Shown here piece after piece: positions 1 to 8,701 of a DNA stretch of 33,525 bases. The DNA comes from CAYJLC01 sp044426355 (GTDB lineage Bacteria > Bacillota > Clostridia > Oscillospirales > Butyricicoccaceae): assembly GCA_044426355.1 (NCBI GenBank), contig JAWXUO010000020.1, positions 1-33,525 on the forward strand. The letters are read 5' to 3'. Position 1 is the first letter of the stretch; every line of letters starts with the position of its first letter. Below the pieces are notes generated by a model, which saw only the letters and a program-made list of their open reading frames with translations, did no database searches and was not told where the DNA came from. The position numbers and the translations under genes are program-made.

Positions 1-3000
1 TGCGTAAGAAATCGTTACAGTATTGCCAGAAACTGTATAAGAAACTGCGTTATTTACCGTACTATTTACCGAAATCGTGTAGTTTATAGCCTTAAAAGTT
101 GCAGAAATAGTTACATCGCCTATAGGCATTATAAACTCATTATCTGTCACTGTAATCGGTTTACTATCGCTATCTAAAACAGTGATTGTGTCTAAAACAT
201 AACTAGAATTTGGTATCGCAGTTACAACAACAGTTTCGCCTGCTTTTGCAACAGAATTTACAGAAATTGCACCATTTCCGTCATTTGTTGACGTAATATT
301 GTAGTTTTCAGCCGTGAAAATTGCAGAAATTGACACAGCAGAGCTTGGCATTACAAACGTATTGCCTGACATAGTAACTAAATTGCCGTATTCATCTATA
401 ACAATTACCGAGTGCAGACTGTAGCCATCACTTGGAGTTGACGAAATCGTCACTGTATCACCTAAAATAGCGTAATTATTTGTTGCATCAACCGAAATCG
501 TGCCATTTTCCGTGCTAGATAGTGTAATATATTGAGAAATTGCTTTGAATTCTGCTTTAATTGTAGAATTTTGTGTTAATGTGAAACTTGTGTCGCCTTT
601 ATTTAAAGCTACATTATTCACATAAATTGTGTCTAATTCGTACCCAGTATTAGCCGATGTGATGAAGTTTACAGTTTCGCCGTTTGTTGCGATATTTTTG
701 TCAACCGACAATGTACCATTTAAAATCGTGCTATCTATAGATACTGTGTATTCTGTCACATCTTCAACGAAAACTGCGTCAATTGTAACGTCAGAGCTTG
801 GCATTGCGAACGTTCCGTCATTATTTACGGTAATTTCGTTGCCATTTTCGTCTAAAACTGTGAAAATATATAATTTATAGCCCGAACTTGGTGTCGCAGT
901 CAATGTTACTGTATCGCCATTTACAACATATGTAACAGAGCCATTATCCGAACTATTTACATCTATAGAATACAAAATTTCTTCAAAAACTGCAGAAATC
1001 GTAACATTTCCGTCAGGCATTGTAAAGCTTCCGTTTTTAACAACATCAGAAGTTATATCATGGTCAACGCCATTTATAGTTATTTTTTCAAGCACATATC
1101 CTGAATTTGGAGCGACAACTAAATTCACAGTATCTTTGTAATTTCCAGTTGTTTTATTCGCCACAACTTGCCCATTTGCGATAGTTCCAACCGTAATTGT
1201 ATGACTTTTTGCAACAAAAATCGGTGTAATTGTTACATTTGAGTTCGGCATTGTGAACGAATTTGAAGTTACCGTTACATTTTCGCCGTATTCATCTAAA
1301 ACAACATACGAGCGAAGTTCGTAGCCAGTGTCAGCCGATGGAGTTAGTGTTACTGTATCGCCATAAGTTGCATAATTTGTTGGGAAATCCGTTACAATCG
1401 TACCATTTTCGGTATCATTTAACGTCATATAGTGCGAAATTTTCTCAAAATTCGCCGTTATTGTAACATCTTCTGCTGGCATTGTGAAAGTTGTTGTGCT
1501 AAGGTCTGTAATTACATCGCTGCCTATTTTTAAAGATTCTAGTTCATACCCAATTGTTGGTATAACTATAAACGTAATTTTGTCGTTTTCATTCGCCGAA
1601 ACTCTATCTAAAAGTATCGTTCCGTTTGTGATACCATCAGCTAAAGTTACATCATATTCTGCCTCTGCTTCTGCTACAAATGTAGCATTTATAGTAACTT
1701 TTGAGCTTGGCATTGTAAATTTATCACTCGTTACAGTAAGTTGGTTGCCGTTTGCATCTAAAACTGTTAAATCGTGTAAAATATATCCTTTTGTTATGCT
1801 CGATTCATACGAAATTGTTACTGTTCCACTATTATTTACAGCAGTAACAGCACCTGAAAGTGTACTATTTACTTTAATTTCATATGTTATAGCTTTAAAA
1901 GTTGCCGAAATAGTTACATCTCCACTTGGCATTGTAAACGAATTATCTACTACTGTAATCGCTTTATTATCGTTATCTAAAACAGTGATTGTGTCAATTT
2001 CATAACCAATATTCGCTCTCGGTGTTATTGTTATCGTTTCGCCTTTTTGAGCAACATCTTTATTTGTAAGTAATATGCCATTTCCGTCATCAGATAAATT
2101 AATATCGTAGTTTTCTGCCGAGAATATCGCAGAAACTGTAACGCTACCGGAAGGCATGACAAATTCACCGTCTGTAACGGTTACATTTTTTCCATATTGG
2201 TCTAAAACTATTAAAGTATGTAATTCATATCCAGAATTTTCAGTTGGTTTTGCTGTAATTTTTACAATATCGCCTAAATTTGCGTAATTTTTATCGACAG
2301 TAACAGTCCCATTATCTACGCTATTTATTATTACTTCATAATTTATTTTAGTAAACTCAGCATAAATAACAGCGTTTTCGTCGCCCATTGCAAAAGATGT
2401 GTCTTTAACATCTAAAACATCGTTATTAACTTTTAGGCTAGTTAGTTCGTACCCCACATTTGGGTAAAAAATCATAGAAACTGTATCGCCAGTTTTTGCA
2501 ACTGTTTTATCAATTTCTACTGTACCATTTCCTGCTAAAGTTGCAGTATCTACAGTAATTGCATACTCAGAAACACCACCTGAAGCAAACGTACCTACGA
2601 TAGTTACATCAGAATTTGGCATTACAAAAGTATTGTCTGGTTTAACTTCGATTTCCTCGCTTTTACTATTTAAAACAGTTATCGTTTGTAATCCATATCC
2701 ATCTTTTGGCGTGATATTTAAAATAACATTTTCGCCGTAATTCGCTGTAGAATCTGCTGTAATTGTACCATTTTCGCTAGAATTTACAGTAATTTTATAG
2801 TCTATAAGTTCGTATGCAACTGTTACTGTAACATTCGAGCTAGGCATTGTAAATGTATTGTTTTCAGATACTGTAATAGGTGTGTTTGAGCCATCTACAG
2901 CAGTTATGCTAGAAATTTTATACCCATCATCAAGTGATACTACAAGCGAAATTTCATCGTCCATATGTGCTGTAGTTTTGCTACTTATAACTTGACCATT

Positions 3001-5817
3001 CGCCGTTACACTGTTTATTGTAATCGAGTAATCTTCATTTGTAAACACACCAGTTACTATAACATTTGAACTTGGCATTGTAAACGTGCCGTCTAAATTT
3101 ACTGTTACATCTCTGCCGTATTCATCTACAGCAGTATATTTATTTATTTTATAACCAGTAGCTGGAGTTGGTGTAATAGTTACTGTTTCGCCAAATTTTG
3201 CCGAATTTTGTACAGATATTGTACCATTTACACCTGGGTTTACTGTAATAGAGTAGTCTGATGCTTTATATACCACATCTACAGTTGCGTCTGTATTTGG
3301 CATTACAAAATAATTTCCTGTTGTAATACCTACGCCGTTTAATGTTATAGTATCAAGTTCGTACCCCTCGTCAGGTGTTAAAATAAATGTTACAACTTCG
3401 CCCTCAACAGCTTGTGTTTTATCAAATTCTATAATGCCATTTGTTTGCGTTGATGTAATATTATAAAATTTTACATCTTGAATAAACAATACCGATACAG
3501 AAACATTTTTGTCAGGCATTGCGAATGTATAATTTACATCGTCTGTTGTATTTGTAGCAATTTCCGTTCCGTCTGTGTCTAAAACAACTACGCTTTGCAC
3601 TTTATATCCAGTATCTGGCGTTAAAGTTAAAGTTACATCGACATTTTCGTCAGCTTTTGGCGTACTTGAAACTACTGTACCATTTGGACTTTCGTTTAAT
3701 GTAATAAAATAATCCCCAATTTGTGCTTTAAAAACAGCAGAAATTGTAACGCTAGAATCTGGCATTGTAAATTGATTACCTACTACAGTAACTTCGTTGT
3801 TAGACCCATCTAAAACAGTTATAGATAGTAAATCATAATCGTCATATGGACTTGCTGTAATTGTTACTGTTTCTCCAGCATTTGCACGAGTTACATCTGT
3901 AGAAATTGTACCATATGTTGGAACAGAGCAAGTAATTGTATGCTCGCCAATAGCCTCGATAAATATAGCAGAAACTGTAACTTTCGAGTTTGGCATTGTA
4001 AATGTATTTGTATTTGATACAGTGAGTTCATTGCCCTCTGCATCTATAACATATAATGTATGTAATTTATATCCATCTGCTGGAGTTGCAACAAGTTGCA
4101 CTGTGTTATTTTTACTAGCTTGTGCAGGTGTTGACGTAACCGTACCATTAGAACTGCTATTAATTACAACATCAAATACTTTTGCTGTAAAAGTTGCCAT
4201 AACAGTTACATCTGTTTCAGGCATAACAAATTTATCGTTAATTACTTCTATATTCTTTCCACTCGCATCTGTAACAGTTAAAGTATCAATTTGATAATCT
4301 ATGCTATCACTCATAACAGGAACTACAGTTAAAGATACTGTATCCCCTTCTTTTACTAAAGAACTGTTTACTATAACAGCACCTTTAGTTGAATCTATGC
4401 TACTACTTATAATTACGTTATTATATCCTGATTGAACTTTAAAAATTGCTGTAATAGTAACATCAGAATTAGGCATTATAAATCTATTATCAACTACTGC
4501 AATAGAGTTATTACTTGCATCTAAAACAGTTATATTATCAATTTCATATCCTGTAAAAGGTATTGCAGTAAGAACAACTTGCTCGCCTTCGTTTGCAGTA
4601 CTTCTATTTGATATAAGCTTACCATTTGTTAAAGTTCCTACCGTAACTGTGTAGTCGCCATCTTGTACAGGTTCATCTGTAGATGCACCATCTACTGTAA
4701 CATCATAAATAGACACATTAGAAGAATATTCTTCGCCATTTACAGTAGCACCTTCTACAAGTTCTACTTTGTTTGCATAGCCATCTATTGTTAAATCAGC
4801 ATTTTCTACATTGTTTGTGATAACATTAAAATCACCTACTAATTCAAATTTTTCACCAGAATTAATCGTAACTTCGCCTATTGTATTACCGTATAAGTCT
4901 GTAGTTACGATAATTACATCGCCATCAACTTCCATAAGTGATACAGAAGTTGAACCAGTAGCTACAATACGTACCGTATCATCATTTTTAGAAACAACAA
5001 CGCTACCATGAACCGTTACATTGTTAAAATATACAGAGTTTTCACCCCCACCTTTAACAATTATACTACCATCTACTGTAACGTTATTTATTATAACATC
5101 GCCTTCAGCAACGCCTTCAGCTATAATTAGATCGCCTTCGATATGCATATTTTCTAAGACTGCGTTTGAAGTATTAACAACAACATTTCCCGAAACATCT
5201 ACAGAGTATAATTCGTTTGTATTTACATATAAATCAATTACTCTGTCTAAAATTACAATTAGTTCTGCACGAGTCATATTTTCAAGGGGTGCGAAAATAT
5301 TTCCGTTTTTACCAACTAAAACACCACTGTCTACAAGGCATGCCACAGCAGACATAGCCCATGAGCTTATGTCATTATTATCTGCAAAACTTGTACCACT
5401 AAATCCAGTTGTATCTATGTGCATAGCACGACAAATTACAACTGCCATTTCTTGACGTGTAATAAGATCATTTGGACGAATATTACCATCATAACCTAAA
5501 ATTATTTCGGCTTGGTTAGTTTTTAAAAGTGCGTCTGTATAAAGACTATCTCCAAGATCCGTAAATATATTTTCAGAAGAAAGCTGATAGCCCATAATAT
5601 TATCTAATATTACAGCTACTTCCCCCCTAGTTATATTTTCATTCGGACCGAAATTACCATCATATCCACTAAGGATACCAAGGTTTTCCCATCTTTCGAT
5701 AGAATCATTTGCCCAATGTGCTCCTGTATCATCAAAAACAGCAGATGTTTTTACTGTCGATGTAAGCGTGCTTAACAACATTGAACCTGTCAGCGATAAT
5801 GCTATTACCTTTTTCAT
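1..5817 (-). CDS. Giant SLH-anchored surface protein with about 20 InlB-like repeats (C-terminus beyond window)
   Basis: An uninterrupted frame of 1939 codons runs from an ATG at 5815-5817 off the left edge, so the C-terminus is missing. A signal peptide (about residues 1-26, ending near VKTSA) is followed by three S-layer homology domains (about 27-76, 84-133 and 143-196) with TRGE, TRQE and TRAE motifs. These would anchor the protein to secondary wall polymer. Residues about 200-360 are rich in short V/I-G-D-V/I-I-V strands and look like a parallel beta-helix. From about residue 387 there are 20 complete repeats of about 75 residues and the start of another. Each carries a GY(E/K)L core, a VLD turn and a FTMPxSxVTIxAxF end, typical of the divergent InlB B-repeat (Flg_new_2) family. 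The SD AAGGGG lies about 8 nt before the start. It is probably a structural or adhesive S-layer-associated protein; its ligand is unknown. The architecture is clear from sequence, the role is inferred. Confidence 0.93.
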   Translation of the reverse strand, partial: MKKVIALSLTGSMLLSTLTSTVKTSAVFDDTGAHWANDSIERWENLGILSGYDGNFGPNENITRGEVAVILDNIMGYQLSSENIFTDLGDSLYTDALLKTNQAEIILGYDGNIRPNDLITRQEMAVVICRAMHIDTTGFSGTSFADNNDISSWAMSAVACLVDSGVLVGKNGNIFAPLENMTRAELIVILDRVIDLYVNTNELYSVDVSGNVVVNTSNAVLENMHIEGDLIIAEGVAEGDVIINNVTVDGSIIVKGGGENSVYFNNVTVHGSVVVSKNDDTVRIVATGSTSVSLMEVDGDVIIVTTDLYGNTIGEVTINSGEKFELVGDFNVITNNVENADLTIDGYANKVELVEGATVNGEEYSSNVSIYDVTVDGASTDEPVQDGDYTVTVGTLTNGKLISNRSTANEGEQVVLTAIPFTGYEIDNITVLDASNNSIAVVDNRFIMPNSDVTITAIFKVQSGYNNVIISSSIDSTKGAVIVNSSLVKEGDTVSLTVVPVMSDSIDYQIDTLTVTDASGKNIEVINDKFVMPETDVTVMATFTAKVFDVVINSSSNGTVTSTPAQASKNNTVQLVATPADGYKLHTLYVIDAEGNELTVSNTNTFTMPNSKVTVSAIFIEAIGEHTITCSVPTYGTISTDVTRANAGETVTITASPYDDYDLLSITVLDGSNNEVTVVGNQFTMPDSSVTISAVFKAQIGDYFITLNESPNGTVVSSTPKADENVDVTLTLTPDTGYKVQSVVVLDTDGTEIATNTTDDVNYTFAMPDKNVSVSVLFIQDVKFYNITSTQTNGIIEFDKTQAVEGEVVTFILTPDEGYELDTITLNGVGITTGNYFVMPNTDATVDVVYKASDYSITVNPGVNGTISVQNSAKFGETVTITPTPATGYKINKYTAVDEYGRDVTVNLDGTFTMPSSNVIVTGVFTNEDYSITINSVTANGQVISSKTTAHMDDEISLVVSLDDGYKISSITAVDGSNTPITVSENNTFTMPSSNVTVTVAYELIDYKITVNSSENGTITADSTANYGENVILNITPKDGYGLQTITVLNSKSEEIEVKPDNTFVMPNSDVTIVGTFASGGVSEYAITVDTATLAGNGTVEIDKTVAKTGDTVSMIFYPNVGYELTSLKVNNDVLDVKDTSFAMGDENAVIYAEFTKINYEVIINSVDNGTVTVDKNYANLGDIVKITAKPTENSGYELHTLIVLDQYGKNVTVTDGEFVMPSGSVTVSAIFSAENYDINLSDDGNGILLTNKDVAQKGETITITPRANIGYEIDTITVLDNDNKAITVVDNSFTMPSGDVTISATFKAITYEIKVNSTLSGAVTAVNNSGTVTISYESSITKGYILHDLTVLDANGNQLTVTSDKFTMPSSKVTINATFVAEAEAEYDVTLADGITNGTILLDRVSANENDKITFIVIPTIGYELESLKIGSDVITDLSTTTFTMPAEDVTITANFEKISHYMTLNDTENGTIVTDFPTNYATYGDTVTLTPSADTGYELRSYVVLDEYGENVTVTSNSFTMPNSNVTITPIFVAKSHTITVGTIANGQVVANKTTGNYKDTVNLVVAPNSGYVLEKITINGVDHDITSDVVKNGSFTMPDGNVTISAVFEEILYSIDVNSSDNGSVTYVVNGDTVTLTATPSSGYKLYIFTVLDENGNEITVNNDGTFAMPSSDVTIDAVFVEDVTEYTVSIDSTILNGTLSVDKNIATNGETVNFITSANTGYELDTIYVNNVALNKGDTSFTLTQNSTIKAEFKAISQYITLSSTENGTISVDATNNYAILGDTVTISSTPSDGYSLHSVIVIDEYGNLVTMSGNTFVMPSSAVSISAIFTAENYNITSTNDGNGAISVNSVAKAGETVVVTAIPNSSYVLDTITVLDSDSKPITVTDNEFIMPIGDVTISATFKAINYTISVNSTVNNAVSYTVSGNTVTISYA

Positions 5818-5875
5818 ATTTTTTTCCCCTTTTTGTTTAATACTTAAATATGCATAACTTTCCCATATTAAATTA

Positions 5876-5904
5876 ATTATACTCCTTTTTTCGCATAAAA
5901 TCAA
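5876..5904 (-). promoter_or_regulatory. Probable sigma-A promoter of the giant SLH gene
   Basis: On the minus strand a -35 TTGATT (5899-5904) and a perfect -10 TATAAT (5876-5881) are separated by 17 bp. The predicted leader is about 50-55 nt and ends with the AAGGGG ribosome site at about 5826-5831. Confidence 0.6.
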
Positions 5905-5926
5905 TAGTTTATTCATATTTTTTTAG

Positions 5927-6085
5927 GGCAATTCCTCACAACTATAATAGTTAAATTTTTCGTTAATTTGCATAAAAATTACGTAGTAATACTTTCGTCT
6001 TGCAAGTGATTTTTGTTCAAAGTAACAGAAATTTAATAAAAAAGTTGACTATTAAGACGTTAGCCGTTAGTTGCGAGGTATTGCC
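5927..6085. repeat. Noncoding element bounded by an 18-bp imperfect inverted repeat (MITE-like, copy 1)
   Basis: GGCAATTCCTCACAACTA at 5927-5944 matches the reverse complement of 6068-6085 at 16 of 18 positions. The 159-bp segment has no credible reading frame and sits between the divergent SLH and NAGPA genes. A shorter element with related ends lies at 29663-29724. This could be a degenerate miniature transposable element or a structured intergenic repeat. Confidence 0.45.
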
Positions 6086-6182
6086 TTAGTATAAAATCAC
6101 TAAATTTCAACGTTTTTTTGTTCGTATATACAAAACTTTAAAAATATCTATAATAAAAGTTAATACTTACCATAAAAATTTC

Positions 6183-6212
6183 TTTACAAGACGAGTTAGC
6201 ATATGCTATACT
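6183..6212 (+). promoter_or_regulatory. Probable promoter with internal palindrome, upstream of the small NAGPA gene
   Basis: TTTACA (6183-6188) and TATACT (6207-6212) are spaced by 18 bp. A perfect 12-bp palindrome, TAGCATATGCTA (6197-6208), fills the end of the spacer and enters the -10, as an operator would. A second TATAAT at 6228-6233 is an alternative -10 but lacks a good -35. Confidence 0.5.
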
Positions 6213-6282
6213 AGTATTAAATTTGTTTATAATAGCTTTTTATATAAACAATTAACTAAAAACCAATACTTACGGAGGAAAA

Positions 6283-7263
6283 ATGAAAAAAATATTTTTA
6301 AGAATATTATCTGTTTTAGTACTTTTAATATCTTTTACCTTAGTTTTTTTATATGGTTGTGCATTTGTAGTTTACAAAAGCGATAATTATAAAAGTATAG
6401 ATATTTTAACGCTTTCGCTACTAGAAACCAGTGCTGCAAAATTTGTACCAGGACTTTTTTTAAGTGATGAACAAATAGAACTTATTTTAATAGAAAACGC
6501 TGTAAACACATCTAATAAAATAACTGATGCTAGTTTAATCTCAATAGACCCTGAAAACATTGGTAAAGACCTTGAATTTATCGAAATATCAGGTGCAACT
6601 TTTAAAGGACGAATGATTATTATCCCAGACCCTAGTCGAGTTTATCTTGCTACACCTACGTGGGGTTTTAATTCATCTCAAGGTGGTATGACAGTTACAG
6701 AATTTATAGAGCGAGATGGTGCAATTGCAGGAATTAACGCTGGTGGATTTAGTGATAGCAAAGGAACTGGAAACGGTAGCAAACCTACAGGTTATGTAAT
6801 TCAAAACGGCGAGATTACTTACGGCACTGAAAATACCGTTGACTGTGTTACAGGTTTTGACGAAAATTATAAATTAATAGTCGGAAGAATGTCTGCACAA
6901 GAGGCATTAGACATTGGTATAAAAGAGGGTTTTTGCTTTAATTTAGGCGACGTTAGTGCATTAATAGTTGACGGCGAGCCAGTATCAATTTCTGGAACAG
7001 GCTCTGGACTAAACCCACGTACTGCAATAGGACAAAAAGCAGATGGCACTATAATTTTGCTTTCTATAGATGGTCGCCAGGCACACTCTTTAGGTGCTGT
7101 ATATCAAGATTTAATTCAAATTTTCTTGGATTATGATGTAATTAATGCATCAAATTTAGACGGTGGTTCATCATCTGTAATGGTTTATCAAAACGAAACA
7201 GTTTCGGTTTCTTCGTCTCTTTATGGCGAACGCAGTCTACCAACAGCAATTTTAGTAAAATAA
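6283..7263 (+). CDS. Membrane-anchored phosphodiester glycosidase (NAGPA family)
   Basis: 326 residues. The N-terminus has one hydrophobic segment (about 7-31) after MKK, a signal anchor that places the rest outside the cell. Residues about 100-325 match the phosphodiester glycosidase domain (PF09992, named after mammalian N-acetylglucosamine-1-phosphodiester alpha-N-acetylglucosaminidase): NAGGF at 152-156, NPRTAIG at 244-250, SIDGR at 261-265 and NLDGGSSS at 291-298. In bacteria these enzymes are thought to cleave sugar-phosphodiesters on wall or capsule polymers; the substrate here is unknown. The start is fixed by GGAGG at 6274-6278. The next gene begins 10 nt after the stop, so the two form an operon. 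A second NAGPA protein, SLH-anchored, lies at 9934-11553. Confidence 0.85.
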   Translation: MKKIFLRILSVLVLLISFTLVFLYGCAFVVYKSDNYKSIDILTLSLLETSAAKFVPGLFLSDEQIELILIENAVNTSNKITDASLISIDPENIGKDLEFIEISGATFKGRMIIIPDPSRVYLATPTWGFNSSQGGMTVTEFIERDGAIAGINAGGFSDSKGTGNGSKPTGYVIQNGEITYGTENTVDCVTGFDENYKLIVGRMSAQEALDIGIKEGFCFNLGDVSALIVDGEPVSISGTGSGLNPRTAIGQKADGTIILLSIDGRQAHSLGAVYQDLIQIFLDYDVINASNLDGGSSSVMVYQNETVSVSSSLYGERSLPTAILVK

Positions 7264-7273
7264 AGGAGAACCC

Positions 7274-7795
7274 ATGAAATTTACATTTAACAAATGCATG
7301 ATATTTTTATCAATATTTCTATCTATTTTGTGTATTGTCGGGTGGACAAAGCTTGATAATTTTATTACCGAATTTGAAATGTCGCTTAATATACCAGCCG
7401 ATACGTCTACAGTAGATATTGTAGAACACGACCCTATAACCGAAGATGAAATACAAAGATTTATGCTTTTATCAGAAGAAATTTCTACAAACTACGCAAA
7501 ATTCACGAGTGACGACTTAGATTTTCGTGATATAAGTGGATATTTTGAAGATGGAAGCCCTATTTTAGAACTTTTAGAAAGCTACAACAGCAATCGTTAC
7601 AACAGTCACGAAAGTTCTTATTTTGAAGATATTTCTGTTTCAACTCCAGTTATAGCAGAAAATGGCACTATAAAATGCGAAGCATCTTTTAATTATGTTG
7701 TAATAACAAAAGATGACACGCACAATTATCCGTCATCGTATATTCTTTATTTTAATAGAGATACAGAAAAAGTAACTTCTTTAGAAATGAACTAA
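7274..7795 (+). CDS. Uncharacterised membrane-anchored or secreted protein
   Basis: 173 residues that I do not recognise. One hydrophobic segment (about 9-27) is followed by an acidic extracellular part with an amphipathic stretch near 55-75 and beta-rich C-terminal strands ending in SSYILYFNRDTEKVTSLEMN. No catalytic motif or cysteine pair is visible. The SD AAGGAG precedes the ATG, and the gap from the NAGPA gene is only 10 nt, so it is co-transcribed and may support that enzyme or bind the same wall polymer (inference). A strong terminator follows at 7806-7832. Confidence 0.8.
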   Translation: MKFTFNKCMIFLSIFLSILCIVGWTKLDNFITEFEMSLNIPADTSTVDIVEHDPITEDEIQRFMLLSEEISTNYAKFTSDDLDFRDISGYFEDGSPILELLESYNSNRYNSHESSYFEDISVSTPVIAENGTIKCEASFNYVVITKDDTHNYPSSYILYFNRDTEKVTSLEMN

Positions 7796-7805
7796 AAGAT
7801 ATAAT

Positions 7806-7832
7806 AAAAAACCACCCTTATGGGTGGTTTTC
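7806..7832 (+). terminator. Rho-independent terminator after the NAGPA operon
   Basis: Stem AACCACCC (7810-7817) pairs with GGGTGGTT (7822-7829) around a 4-nt loop, with A-run before and T-rich tract after. Confidence 0.9.
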
Positions 7833-7841
7833 GTTTTCTAA

Positions 7842-8080
7842 AAGTTTATAAGTTAGGTTGAAAGTTTATTTACAAGTTTATTTACAAGTTTACGTTCAAG
7901 TTTAATGGACGAAAAATTTCGTCCATTGTTTCGTTTATAGTTGAATTTTTTTAAAATTCAATAGGTTTTTCGCTGTTTCGACAGCGATTTAAGACTTTCA
8001 GTCTTAAAAATCTCGCCTTTCTTCCGTGGACGCAATTTTAGGTGATTGCAAGTTTGTTTTCATATTTATGTGCAAGTTTA
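7842..8080. repeat. Noncoding repeat and hairpin cluster in a convergent gap
   Basis: No credible gene is present. AAGTTTATTTAC occurs twice in tandem (7862-7873, 7874-7885), followed by two diverged units (7886-7897, 7898-7909). Related AAGTTTA or AAGTTTG cores occur at 7842, 8050 and 8074. Four perfect inverted repeats follow: 7904-7927 (11-bp arms, AATGGACGAAA), 7941-7961 (TTGAATTTT arms), 7971-7986 (CGCTGT arms with TTCG loop) and 7988-8008 (TTTAAGACT arms). A weaker GCAAT/ATTGC pair spans 8032-8049. None has a long T-run, so simple terminators explain it poorly. Confidence 0.6.
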
Positions 8081-8701
8081 TTATTGATTAACTTTATCGT
8101 TACCTAAAAATTCTTCCATAGTCGCACTTGATTTTTGATTTATATCAGCTCTTTTTATCAATGCTTTTTCTACAGTTTTAAGTATAATTTTAATATCTCC
8201 CACAAAAGTGATATTTTCGACATATTCTACATCATACTCAAATTTTTCTTCCCAAGAAATTGCGTTTCTGCCGTTAACTTGTGCAAGCCCTGTCAGTCCT
8301 GCTCGAACATCATGACGTTTTTTCTGTCTTTCGTTATATCGTGGCAAATACCTAACTAGTAATGGTCGAGGTCCTACAACGCTCATATCACCTTTTAAAA
8401 TATTTATAAGCTCTGGTAATTCATCTAAACTCGTACTTCTAAGTGTTTTCCCAAATTTTGTTAGTCGAATTTCATCTGACAAAAGATTTCCATTTTCGTC
8501 TTCTTCATCAGTCATCGAGCGAAATTTATACATTTTGAATATTTTTCCGTCCTTACCTGGTCTATCTTGCGAAAAAATAACAGGAGAGCCAAGTTTAACA
8601 CGCACTAAAAACGCCGTTATTAACATAATAGGACTTAATACAACAATTCCACAAAATGCCATTATTATATCAAGTGGTCTTTTAAAATATTTTTTATACA
8701 T
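8081..8701 (-). CDS. pglC: PglC-like phosphoglycosyl transferase (bacterial sugar transferase)
   Basis: 206 residues, the size of monotopic phosphoglycosyl transferases (PF02397). They move a sugar-1-phosphate from a UDP-sugar to undecaprenyl phosphate at the inner membrane face, the first step of lipid-linked glycan assembly. An N-terminal re-entrant hydrophobic helix (about 10-35) has the Ser23-Pro24 break. The catalytic Asp93-Glu94 pair lies in SLDELPELIN, followed by VGPRPLL at 109-115 and GLTGLAQVNGR near 135-145. The length and Asp93-Glu94 position resemble Campylobacter PglC, which transfers diacetylbacillosamine phosphate. Substrate is inferred from the coupled upstream aminotransferase. 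The start overlaps that gene's stop as TAATG, indicating translational coupling. Confidence 0.85.
   Translation of the reverse strand: MYKKYFKRPLDIIMAFCGIVVLSPIMLITAFLVRVKLGSPVIFSQDRPGKDGKIFKMYKFRSMTDEEDENGNLLSDEIRLTKFGKTLRSTSLDELPELINILKGDMSVVGPRPLLVRYLPRYNERQKKRHDVRAGLTGLAQVNGRNAISWEEKFEYDVEYVENITFVGDIKIILKTVEKALIKRADINQKSSATMEEFLGNDKVNQ

Noticed and set aside
629..5455. Several plus-strand frames of 66-173 codons with Ser/Thr/Val-rich products
   Set aside because: They are antisense shadows of the giant SLH gene; composition follows the repeat codons and none has a ribosome site or family resemblance.
7862..7909. Tandem 12-bp units resembling a small CRISPR array
   Set aside because: Units are contiguous, too short, without spacers, and no cas gene is near.
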